Shown piece after piece: positions 23,257 through 30,223 of a DNA stretch of 33,873 nt. The notes beneath the pieces were generated by a model, which was not told where the DNA came from, made no database searches, and saw only the letters and a program-made list of their open reading frames with translations. The stretch lies in NCBI GenBank assembly GCA_029247265.1, contig JAQWLN010000027.1:1-33873 (forward strand). Reading direction: 5' to 3'. Numbering within the stretch: the first letter of the stretch is position 1; each line of letters starts with the position of its first letter. Position numbers and translations under genes: made by a program. The stretch comes from Fuerstiella sp. (GTDB lineage Bacteria > Planctomycetota > Planctomycetia > Planctomycetales > Planctomycetaceae).

Positions 23257-25386
23257 GTGCAGTTTCCCTGGTTAAAACGCGACGACCTTGTGGCAGTACC
23301 GCACGATTCCGGCGGCTGGATCGTTAAGGATCCACTGACGCTGCAGTACACGCATTTGGACGATATTGAGTACTCGGTCCTGGACCTGATGGATGGTCGT
23401 ATCAGCATCGGAAAAATGCTCGAGCGTGCTCGTCAGCTGTGTCCGGAGCGACGTCTGTCACTGGACGATCTGGGACAGTTTGTACGTGTGCTGGCAGGAC
23501 ACGAACTTATTCGACAATCTGGCGGCGGAGATTCGGTTCGTCTCAATCCGCAGGCGACTTCAACATCAATTCTACGGCTTGTCAGTCCTCTGTTCCGAAT
23601 TCTGCGGCTGCAATGCCGCCTGCTCAATCCCTCGCGCCTGCTGGATGCCGCCATGCCGCTGGTGTCCACTTTCTACAAACCGGCTGTCGTGCGCACCATG
23701 ATGGTGGTGGGGCTGCTTTCTATCATGGTTGTTGGCCTGCGTTTTGGCGAACTGCTGCGAGCACTGCCATCGATGGCAGAATTTCTTGGCCCGCAAAACA
23801 TGGTCCTGATGCTGTTAGTCTTTGTGATTGTCAAAGTTCTGCATGAAGCGGGACACGCATTCACCGCCAGGCACTTTGGTGCGGAGTGCAACGAGTGTGG
23901 CATCATGCTGATGGTATTCACACCCGTTCTTTACACAAATGTGTCGGACGCCTGGCTCCTGCCTCGCCGGCAGCGCATGCTGATTACCGCTGCCGGCATC
24001 CTGGTCGAGCTTTCGATCGCATCCATGTTCGCCCTGTTATGGTCGTACGCCGCACCTGGCACCACGCGGGCTCTGTTGCTGAACACGGTCGTCCTGTGTT
24101 CCGTCAACACCATTGTGTTTAACGGAAACCCGCTGCTGAAATTTGACGGGTACTTTCTGCTGGCCGACTGGGTCGGCATTCCCAACCTCGCATCGCGAGC
24201 ATCCGCTGTCACGCAGGAGACTCTGCTGAATCTGGTCACAGGACGCAGCAGCGTCTCGGTGGAGCCGGCCCGGTTTCACCGTTTTTTGCTGGGGTACGGC
24301 CTTGCGTCAGCCGCATACAGAGTACTGTTGACGCTGGCGATCCTGAAGCTGGTACAGGTCATGTCCCACGAGTGGCATGTGCAGTTTCTGGGTACGTTTC
24401 TGTCGGCCGTGATTCTCACCGGATTCATTATCATACCAGCCACAACATTCCTGTTCCGAGTCTTCGATCACGATGATTCTGGCCCACTCTCGTGGATTCG
24501 ACTGACGATTTCGACCGTGGTGTTGTTGGGAATTGCCTTATTTCCGCTGCCTCATTCCGTGATCGCACCGGCCTTTGTGGAACCAGCATCCGGTCCGGTT
24601 TATGCAACATTGCCAGGTAGACTTGATCCGGTAGCTCGTTACGGTGATCACGTCAAGTCGGGCAGTGTTCTGGCGAATCTGCTGAACATTGATTTGGAGC
24701 ATTCCGAACAGAATCTGCGCGGCCGGCTGAACGAAATTCGCCTGCAATTGGATTCGTTGAAGAAAAATCCGGCGACAGCAAACTCTGATCTGATTCCGGC
24801 GCTTCGCGAGTCAAGAACTGCCGCCGAGAAACGCCTGACGGAGTTCCTGTCTGAATCCGCGTCGCTTGTAATCAGGACTCCGACTGACGGTGTGTTTCTT
24901 CCCCCACCCGCGGTCCCGAAGCAGAATGATCCTCTCCCTGAGCACTGGCATGGTACGGCTGTGCAGGACAGGAACACTGGCGCATGGATTCAACGTGGCA
25001 CACTTCTGGGATATGTGGGAACCCTGGCAGACCTGACCGTCAGTGCCGGCGTGTCGGAAGACGATGTTGAATTTATTACCAAAGGCCAACGGGTGGAGTT
25101 TCTGTTGCAGGCCGGAAGTGCCAGCAGTGTTTCGGCCGTCGTGGAGTCAGTCGAACGTCTGGCAGCGAAGAGCCTGCCGGCTCAATGGGCAGTCGCAGGA
25201 CTGGCGAGCGGCCAGCCGACGGAAGAGGGGCTGTTGCCGAATGCGGTCACGTATTTTGTCAGAATACGACTTGACGACTGCGCCGGCGCGCCACCACCAT
25301 TGTATTCCGTCGGTCGCGTGCGGATTCACACGCGTTCCGCATCTTTACTGCAGAGATTCCTGAGATACCTGAGACTGACATTCTAG
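23257..25386 (+). CDS. PqqD-like / M50 site-2 protease / HlyD fusion membrane protein
   Basis: A 709-residue protein with three parts. Residues 10-85 resemble a PqqD-type peptide-binding winged helix (WIVKDPLTLQYTHLDDIEY ... LSLDDLGQFVRVLAGHELI). Residues 140-430 are a multi-span membrane M50 peptidase with zinc motif H196-E-A-G-H200 (KVLHEAGHAFTARHFG) and the third-ligand region NGNPLLKFDGYF (D297). CNECG (211-215) is an unusual Cys pair just after the active site. From about 450 there is a HlyD-like part (SGPVYATLPGRL, a short coiled coil, SLVIRTPTDGVF, and a beta-barrel end). GTG at 23257 is the only canonical start after the stop at 23185; CAGGT precedes it. It is the last of three same-strand genes. 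Relatives with the same order of domains are known from planctomycetes, but their substrates are not, to my knowledge, established. Confidence 0.88.
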   Translation: MQFPWLKRDDLVAVPHDSGGWIVKDPLTLQYTHLDDIEYSVLDLMDGRISIGKMLERARQLCPERRLSLDDLGQFVRVLAGHELIRQSGGGDSVRLNPQATSTSILRLVSPLFRILRLQCRLLNPSRLLDAAMPLVSTFYKPAVVRTMMVVGLLSIMVVGLRFGELLRALPSMAEFLGPQNMVLMLLVFVIVKVLHEAGHAFTARHFGAECNECGIMLMVFTPVLYTNVSDAWLLPRRQRMLITAAGILVELSIASMFALLWSYAAPGTTRALLLNTVVLCSVNTIVFNGNPLLKFDGYFLLADWVGIPNLASRASAVTQETLLNLVTGRSSVSVEPARFHRFLLGYGLASAAYRVLLTLAILKLVQVMSHEWHVQFLGTFLSAVILTGFIIIPATTFLFRVFDHDDSGPLSWIRLTISTVVLLGIALFPLPHSVIAPAFVEPASGPVYATLPGRLDPVARYGDHVKSGSVLANLLNIDLEHSEQNLRGRLNEIRLQLDSLKKNPATANSDLIPALRESRTAAEKRLTEFLSESASLVIRTPTDGVFLPPPAVPKQNDPLPEHWHGTAVQDRNTGAWIQRGTLLGYVGTLADLTVSAGVSEDDVEFITKGQRVEFLLQAGSASSVSAVVESVERLAAKSLPAQWAVAGLASGQPTEEGLLPNAVTYFVRIRLDDCAGAPPPLYSVGRVRIHTRSASLLQRFLRYLRLTF

Positions 25387-25421
25387 GCAGGGCGGCCCGC
25401 CAGCCGATCGTCTGCGACCGC

Positions 25422-25715
25422 ATGTGCGAGCCACGGCTCGGAGATTACTGTGTCAGTTCTATCCAGGTGATCGACGTATCCGGTCCGGAAAAACTTCGCA
25501 CCGATCAGGTGACGTCACTTTACCGGGCCGTTTGGTTTTGGGTCACACCTGGCCGCCAGCTCCGCATCAGTTCGGATTCCGAGCTATTCCACGTCTGCAG
25601 TTGTCCAGGCACCGTCAATTCGCCGCCATGCGTCGTTTTGATTCGCGTCCTGCAGAACCACTGGCAGGCGTTCGGGACGAATATTGTCGTAACATTGCAG
25701 CATGCCAAAACGTGA
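25422..25715 (+). CDS. possible small protein downstream of the M50 gene (overlaps the aldehyde dehydrogenase 3' end)
   Basis: A 97-codon frame from ATG 25422. Only the part up to about 25583 lies outside a real gene; after that it runs antisense to the aldehyde dehydrogenase gene. Residues about 26-44 (TDQVTSLYRAVWFWVTPGR) resemble the frame at 19784-19984 on the other side of the cluster, with mostly synonymous codon differences. It has no known family, no ribosome-binding site and a hairpin (25427-25440) right at its start. Weak. Confidence 0.15.
   Translation: MCEPRLGDYCVSSIQVIDVSGPEKLRTDQVTSLYRAVWFWVTPGRQLRISSDSELFHVCSCPGTVNSPPCVVLIRVLQNHWQAFGTNIVVTLQHAKT
25427..25440 (+). terminator. 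hairpin after the HlyD/M50 cluster (terminator candidate, no U-tract)
   Basis: CGAGCC and GGCTCG pair around a two-base loop, 41 bases after the M50 stop codon. An imperfect palindrome, GGCGG-C-CCGCC, precedes it at 25391-25401. Position fits the end of the plus-strand cluster transcript facing a convergent gene, but no T-run follows. Confidence 0.3.
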
Positions 25716-27158
25716 AACTGCAGCAGGCAGTCCGACGGCTGTAAAGCCCGGATGCCCGGTCGACGGAAATGGTCCACCGTGGTTCATGGCGGCTGAGACT
25801 GCAACGCCGGTTGGCATCTTGTCGTTCAGTAACCGTCCTACTTTGGTACGCAAAGCCGGTTCAATGGTTGCATAGGCATCGTCATCACCGCCGTTTGTGT
25901 CTGAATAAATGCAGCCGGTCAGGTTCCCTTCCAGAGATTCTGCGATGGCGGCCATTTGCGCCACATCGTCCGCCAGCACGACTAATGAGCCGTTGCCAAA
26001 GGCTTCCGTCTGAAAGACTTCCGGGTCTTCCAGAAAACGGCTTCCCCCGACAATCATCAGGGTGTTGTTAAACGACACACCATTTCCTCCGCCGGGCTGT
26101 CCACCTGCAACAACCTCAACGCCTGCTTTCTGCAGCGTTTCAATTCCCGCGGCAAAGCTGCTGCGCACTCCTTCGCTGAGCATTGTACCGACACCGGCGG
26201 CGCCGAATTTGTCGGCGACCGATTTGATGAAGCTGTTTCCAGCATCATTCGCCGGAACAACAACAAGTCCGGGATTTGTACAGAACTGTCCGGTCCCCAT
26301 CAGGCAGCTGCCGGTAAAGTCGGCGGCGATCGCTTCTGCTCGTTCGTTGAGTGCGCCCTCCAGAATGAACACGGGATTGATACTGGACAGTTCCAGATAC
26401 ATGGGCTTTCCGGCAGCGTCAGCGGCAGACTTCAGCTTTAAACCTGTATGTCGTGCGCCGGTATAGCCGGATGCTCCGATTCGAGAGTCAGACACAAGCT
26501 TGTAGCCGTCTTCGTGGTTGGTGCGGTAGACCAGCTGGACGAGTGCCTTTGGCATGTTCGTCTTTTCAATGGCGGCCACGGCAGCTTCCGCAAATATACG
26601 AGTTGTTTCCGGATGGCATGAATGGCCCTTGGCGATGACCGGGTTTCCAGCGGCAATTGCGGCGGCGAAGTCTCCGCCGGCTATCCCGTTAAAGGCAAAC
26701 GGAAAGTTGTTCGGCCCGAATACAACAACGGGGCCAATGGCGCCGAACATAGCACGGATTCCAGTAGCCGTGTCGATGGTCGGACAACGCCACGAATCGG
26801 TGCGCGCTGCCTGAGCCGCCTGTCGCAGTTGATCTGTGGTTCGCGGCAGTTCGCCGTCTTTCAGGCGCGGCGAAACGGGAAGGCCGGTTTCTGCATTTGC
26901 AGCAGCGACAAGATCATCGGTGCACGCTTCAATTTCTTCTGCATAGGAGTCAAGGAATTCTGCGAATCGGCTTCCTGGCCAACCCCGCATTTCCCTCGCA
27001 GCGTAGGCGGCGGCCTGAATCACTTTGTCGATCTCCGACCATGGACTGACGGGAAAAACGCCCGGCAGGGTTTCTTCGGTGGCGGGATTTGCCGCCTGAA
27101 AGGTCTGAGGTCCTTCTGAGGCAGTCCATGTCCCGTTAAGAAGAATTGAGTGAGTCAT
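25584..27158 (-). CDS. NADP-dependent aldehyde dehydrogenase, 2,5-dioxovalerate (alpha-ketoglutarate semialdehyde) type
   Basis: A member of the aldehyde dehydrogenase superfamily, most like enzymes that oxidise 2,5-dioxopentanoate to 2-oxoglutarate at the end of non-phosphorylative pentose, uronate and hydroxyproline routes. The catalytic C293 is in GTGQFCTNPG, the general base E256 in YLELSSINPVF, and the cofactor site FGPNNFPFAF at 147-156. The C-terminal AVSRFGMLQCYDNIRPERLP is characteristic of this subgroup. At 524 residues it is of normal length for it (longer than the 480-500 of common ALDHs). ATG at 27158 gives MTHSILLNGTW. It converges on the HlyD/M50 cluster and has no partner gene next to it. 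The function by subgroup is an inference. Confidence 0.88.
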   Translation of the reverse strand: MTHSILLNGTWTASEGPQTFQAANPATEETLPGVFPVSPWSEIDKVIQAAAYAAREMRGWPGSRFAEFLDSYAEEIEACTDDLVAAANAETGLPVSPRLKDGELPRTTDQLRQAAQAARTDSWRCPTIDTATGIRAMFGAIGPVVVFGPNNFPFAFNGIAGGDFAAAIAAGNPVIAKGHSCHPETTRIFAEAAVAAIEKTNMPKALVQLVYRTNHEDGYKLVSDSRIGASGYTGARHTGLKLKSAADAAGKPMYLELSSINPVFILEGALNERAEAIAADFTGSCLMGTGQFCTNPGLVVVPANDAGNSFIKSVADKFGAAGVGTMLSEGVRSSFAAGIETLQKAGVEVVAGGQPGGGNGVSFNNTLMIVGGSRFLEDPEVFQTEAFGNGSLVVLADDVAQMAAIAESLEGNLTGCIYSDTNGGDDDAYATIEPALRTKVGRLLNDKMPTGVAVSAAMNHGGPFPSTGHPGFTAVGLPAAVSRFGMLQCYDNIRPERLPVVLQDANQNDAWRRIDGAWTTADVE

Positions 27159-27314
27159 GTGTTATGCAGTCGAGGTAAACAGTTATGAAATAAGTGACGT
27201 TTTGAAAGACGGACGAATCCGCGGCACAACTGGGAATCGCTTTGGCAAGAGACTCATTTCGCCTCAGGGCTGCCGGAACCCGGTCGCGAACATCAGTCTG
27301 CATCTGGTGCTTTA

Positions 27315-27776
27315 TTAGAAGATTCCGAGTTGATCACGTGCATCGTCCGTCATGCGTTCGGGCGTCCATGGAGGTGACATCTCCAGTCTGATGACCGCAT
27401 TGTCGACGTCATGCAGTCTTTCGAGCGCCATCTTGGACTGCTGAATCAACTGAGGACCTGCGGGACAGGCCGGGCTTGTCAACGTCATGCCGACGTTAAC
27501 GGTGCACGGATTCTCGTCGTCTTCTTCAACGGTGTAGATCAGCCCGAGATCGACGATGTTAATCATCAATTCCGGGTCAATGACCTGCTTGAGCGCTTCG
27601 AGATAATCCGAGGCAGTGGATGGAGTTGTTTCCGCAGCCTCTGACGTTTCGTCTTCTGTGGACTTGTCAACATCTGAATCAGAAGCTGTCAGGCCTGCTG
27701 CAGGCTCATCTTCGTTGGCTGGTGCTGAATCTGTTTCGTCGGTGGACACGGTTGGCTCTCCGGCAGTAGCTGACAC
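27315..27776 (-). CDS. SufT-like metal-sulfur cluster assembly protein (DUF59/MIP18) with acidic N-terminal extension
   Basis: The C-terminal 97 residues form a MIP18/DUF59 domain: VIDPELMINIVDLGLIY, VNVGMTLTSPACPAGPQL with conserved C104, and IRLEMSPPWTPERMTDDAR. Relatives (SufT, PaaD-like) help mature iron-sulfur proteins. In front lies an acidic, Ser/Thr/Glu/Asp/Ala-rich segment (residues 1-55) that looks disordered and is not part of the family. The frame opens with GTG at 27776, and no ATG occurs before residue 71, so the extension is probably translated at least in part. It follows the Rieske gene by 48 bases on the same strand. The pair suggests one unit for iron-sulfur cluster maintenance; the sufBCDS genes are not in the window. 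Confidence 0.85.
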   Translation of the reverse strand: MSATAGEPTVSTDETDSAPANEDEPAAGLTASDSDVDKSTEDETSEAAETTPSTASDYLEALKQVIDPELMINIVDLGLIYTVEEDDENPCTVNVGMTLTSPACPAGPQLIQQSKMALERLHDVDNAVIRLEMSPPWTPERMTDDARDQLGIF

Positions 27777-27824
27777 GGTCTGATGATTGGAGCGCCGGGG
27801 ATTTTTCCACGACGCATACGGTCT

Positions 27825-28127
27825 CTATTTGGGTGCCGCCCAGACGGCACCCTCTCGGACTTCCACAGTGAAGGTGCGAATCCCTTTCGTCGCGGGCATG
27901 CACAGGGCAGCTCCGGTTTTCAAGTCGAACCTTGCGCCGTGACGGGGACACGTGATTGAACAATCAGCAATCGGACCATCTGTCAGTGGCTGACCATCGT
28001 GAGAACACACGTCTTCGACGACATAGTATTCGTCACCGATTCGTACGACCAGTGCCGGAATATCGTCAACGATGACGGATCGCCGGTCACCAGGCTCTAA
28101 TTCGTCAGTGCCTATCAGGCGTTCCAT
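27825..28127 (-). CDS. Rieske [2Fe-2S] ferredoxin-like protein
   Basis: A 100-residue soluble Rieske protein. The cluster ligands are C41 and H43 in DVCSHDG and C60 and H63 in TCPRHGARFD, with 16 residues between the two motifs. A further C56 lies near the second motif, but the disulfide Cys pair of the bc1 type is absent, so it resembles the ferredoxin components of non-heme oxygenases and the stand-alone Rieske proteins found beside suf genes. No transmembrane helix or signal is present. ATG at 28127 starts MERLIGTDELEPGD. The gene pairs with the SufT-like gene downstream (48-base gap). No oxygenase subunit is nearby, so a role in iron-sulfur homeostasis or electron supply is more likely than in ring hydroxylation. 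That last point is inference. Confidence 0.9.
   Translation of the reverse strand: MERLIGTDELEPGDRRSVIVDDIPALVVRIGDEYYVVEDVCSHDGQPLTDGPIADCSITCPRHGARFDLKTGAALCMPATKGIRTFTVEVREGAVWAAPK
27831..27852 (-). other. 8-bp hairpin at the 3' end of the Rieske gene
   Basis: GGGTGCCG (27831-27838) and CGGCACCC (27845-27852) form a perfect stem with a 6-base loop, ending three bases before the stop codon (27825-27827) of the minus-strand Rieske gene. It is coding sequence, but the exact pairing suggests a 3' stabiliser or attenuator between the Rieske and SufT-like genes. No U-tract follows. Confidence 0.35.
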
Positions 28128-28268
28128 TTGGGCATCTACTGTTCAGGAGACTTCAGGAAATTGCGGAATGTTCTCGCCAAGTTTAGAGGGAATGAACGCG
28201 GAATGCAGAGATTCGGCCGGGAAACTCACGGAATTATACGGCCAGCTGTCCGCCGCACGTTGTCGGGG

Positions 28269-28289
28269 CACTTTTCTGACAGAGAAGTG
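28269..28289 (-). terminator. 9-bp stem-loop between dnaJ and the Rieske gene
   Basis: CACTTTTCT (28269-28277) and AGAGAAGTG (28281-28289) pair with one wobble around GAC. It lies 25-45 bases after the stop codon of the minus-strand dnaJ-like gene, in a 186-base gap that otherwise contains no recognisable gene. It may end the dnaJ transcript. The direction C-C-C-G after it offers no U-tract. Confidence 0.3.
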
Positions 28290-28313
28290 AGCGGCTCGAA
28301 TGCACAAAGAGTG

Positions 28314-29249
28314 CTAAGTCCACTGCCCTTCACGTGGATTCTGCGGCGCCGCGTCCATCAGCTCCTGAAACAGTCCTGCCGCCTCTTCCGACAGGTCCTT
28401 TGGCGTGACAATCTTGATGGCGACAAGCTGGTCTCCGGCCTGCCCCGTCTTTCGGTCCGGAACACCCTTGCCTCGCAGACGCATTTTGGCGCCGCTGGAA
28501 GTGCCGGCGGGAATGCTCAGTACAACCGTGCCTTCCGACAGTGTCGGGACTTCAACTTTCGCCCCCAGAGCGGCTTCAGAGGGCGTAATCGGCACATCAA
28601 TAAGCAGATTCTTAGCTTCTCGGCGGAACCAGGGGTGAGCCGAAACGCGGATCGTGACGATTACGTCACCAGCTGCTCCTCCGCCGTGCCCGGGATGCCC
28701 CTGACCGGCCAGACGCACTTTTCCACCGTCATCAATTCCCGCAGGAACCTTCACAGTGAGACGTTCCGCCTTACCGCTGGTCTGCAGCGTCAGTTCATGT
28801 TCGCCTCCGGCGACTCCGACCTGAAAAGGCACGCGGATCTCAGCCTCAACGTTTTGTCCTTTCTGGGCACGTGCCTGCCGCCGACCGCCGCCGCCGAACG
28901 GGCTGCCACCGCCGAATGGACTGCCTCCTCCTCCACCGCCGAACATCCCACCCAGAATATCATTCAGGTCGAACTGAGCACCGCCTCCTCCGCCGAACGG
29001 GCTGCCGCCCGGCCCGTCTCCGACTTTGCTCCAGTTGTGCCCGAACTGATCGTACTTTTTGCGTTTTTCATCCGTGCCCAGAACTTCGTAGGCCTCGGTA
29101 ATTTCAGCAAATTTTTTCTGCGCGCCGGGATCGTCGGCATTGGCGTCCGGATGGAACTGCCGGGCCAGCTTCTTGTAAGCCTTGCGAATTTCGTCAGCTG
29201 ATGCTGATCGAGATACACCGAGCGTTTCGTAGTAGTCGCGTTTAGACAT
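28314..29249 (-). CDS. DnaJ-class (type B / CbpA-like) co-chaperone
   Basis: A J-domain protein that stimulates the Hsp70 (DnaK) ATPase and delivers substrates. The J domain (1-70) has the essential H33-P-D35 in QFHPDAN. A Gly/Phe/Ser-rich linker (about 76-125) follows with repeated SPFGGG units, then the two C-terminal beta-domains (GQNVEAEIRVPFQVGVAGGEHE; LLIDVPITPSEAALGA). The zinc-finger CxxCxGxG repeats of DnaJ itself are absent, so it is a class B protein of 311 residues, like CbpA. No dnaK or grpE is near. It lies 29 bases after ftsY on the same strand and probably belongs to the same transcript. The ATG at 29249 has only a weak ribosome-binding site. Confidence 0.92.
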   Translation of the reverse strand: MSKRDYYETLGVSRSASADEIRKAYKKLARQFHPDANADDPGAQKKFAEITEAYEVLGTDEKRKKYDQFGHNWSKVGDGPGGSPFGGGGGAQFDLNDILGGMFGGGGGGSPFGGGSPFGGGGRRQARAQKGQNVEAEIRVPFQVGVAGGEHELTLQTSGKAERLTVKVPAGIDDGGKVRLAGQGHPGHGGGAAGDVIVTIRVSAHPWFRREAKNLLIDVPITPSEAALGAKVEVPTLSEGTVVLSIPAGTSSGAKMRLRGKGVPDRKTGQAGDQLVAIKIVTPKDLSEEAAGLFQELMDAAPQNPREGQWT

Positions 29250-29278
29250 TAAACGGCACCATGCACCAAAGGTGCTTA

Positions 29279-30220
29279 TTATTTCGCAAACAGAGCGTCG
29301 ACAAATCCGTCGGCATCAAACAATTCAAGGTCGTCGACACCTTCTCCGACGCCGATGTATTTCACCGGGATTCCCATGTCCTGACGAATGGCGACAGTGA
29401 CTCCGCCACGAGCGGTCCCGTCGAGTTTTGCCAGAATCAGACCAGTGCATTCCACGGCCGCAGAAAAGTTTTTTGCCTGGCTCAGCCCGTTCTGTCCCGT
29501 TGTGGCATCCAGGACCAGCAGACTTTCGTGAGGTGCTTCCGGAATGACTTTTTGAATAACGCGACGAATTTTTTCAAGTTCGTCCATCAGATTTTTCTGA
29601 GTCTGCAGGCGACCTGCGGTATCGACGATCAGGTAGTCGGCATTCAGTTCAACGGCTTTGGCAGCACCCTCGTAAGCCACTGACGCCGGGTCGGCTCCGC
29701 TGTCCTTCCGCACGATGTCACAGCCCAGTCGTTCACTCCACATCGTCAGCTGTTCAACGGCTGCAGCTCGGAACGTGTCTCCCGCAGCTAGCACAATTTT
29801 GTTTCCATTTTTCTGCAGCAGGTTAGCAATTTTGGCGATCGACGTGGTTTTCCCTGCCCCGTTTACGCCGGCGACAAGGATCACCGTTGGTCCTGATTCG
29901 GCCTTGTTCAGCGGTGACAGCGGGTTGTCCCGATCCCATGTTGTGGCGTCATCACTTTTCAGCAGATCTCGCAGTTCCGAACGAACAGTTTCCCAGACGG
30001 CGTCAACATCAACCGTACGGCCAACATGTTCCTCACGCAATCGAGAGGTAATGCGATCGGCGGCAGCGACACCCATGTCCGTGCGAATCAGCCGCCCTTC
30101 GAAGTCTTCCAGCAGACCGTCGTCCAGAATGTCACCGGCCCTGAACAGGTCCCGAACGTCCGTGCGCAGGATGTCCCTGGTTTTCTGCAGTCCGGCTTTC
30201 AGTCGATCAAATAGTCCCAT
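29279..30220 (-). CDS. ftsY: signal recognition particle receptor FtsY
   Basis: The SRP receptor GTPase that docks ribosome-nascent-chain-SRP complexes to the Sec translocon at the membrane. It consists of an N domain (about 1-100) and a G domain with P-loop GVNGAGKTT (118-126), DTFRAAA (148-154), DTAGR (200-204) and the guanine-specificity motif LAKLDGTARGG, then VGVGEGVDDLELFD at the end. The acidic A domain of E. coli FtsY is missing: the protein is the minimal 313-residue NG form, starting MGLFDRLKAGL. The ATG at 30220 lies three bases after the rhamnulokinase stop codon (30224-30226), so translation may be coupled. dnaJ follows. Confidence 0.96.
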   Translation of the reverse strand: MGLFDRLKAGLQKTRDILRTDVRDLFRAGDILDDGLLEDFEGRLIRTDMGVAAADRITSRLREEHVGRTVDVDAVWETVRSELRDLLKSDDATTWDRDNPLSPLNKAESGPTVILVAGVNGAGKTTSIAKIANLLQKNGNKIVLAAGDTFRAAAVEQLTMWSERLGCDIVRKDSGADPASVAYEGAAKAVELNADYLIVDTAGRLQTQKNLMDELEKIRRVIQKVIPEAPHESLLVLDATTGQNGLSQAKNFSAAVECTGLILAKLDGTARGGVTVAIRQDMGIPVKYIGVGEGVDDLELFDADGFVDALFAK

Positions 30221-30223
30221 CAG

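Noticed and set aside
28309..28317. GAGTGCTAA, one half of a CIRCE heat-shock operator next to the dnaJ-like gene
   Set aside because: The other half TTAGCACTC is absent at the required 9-base spacing, and the site is at the 3' end of the gene, over its stop codon.
28128..29201. A 357-codon plus-strand open frame opposite the dnaJ-like gene
   Set aside because: The minus-strand product has a J domain and both C-terminal domains intact. The opposite frame has low-complexity Ala/Ser content mirrored from the Gly-rich linker.
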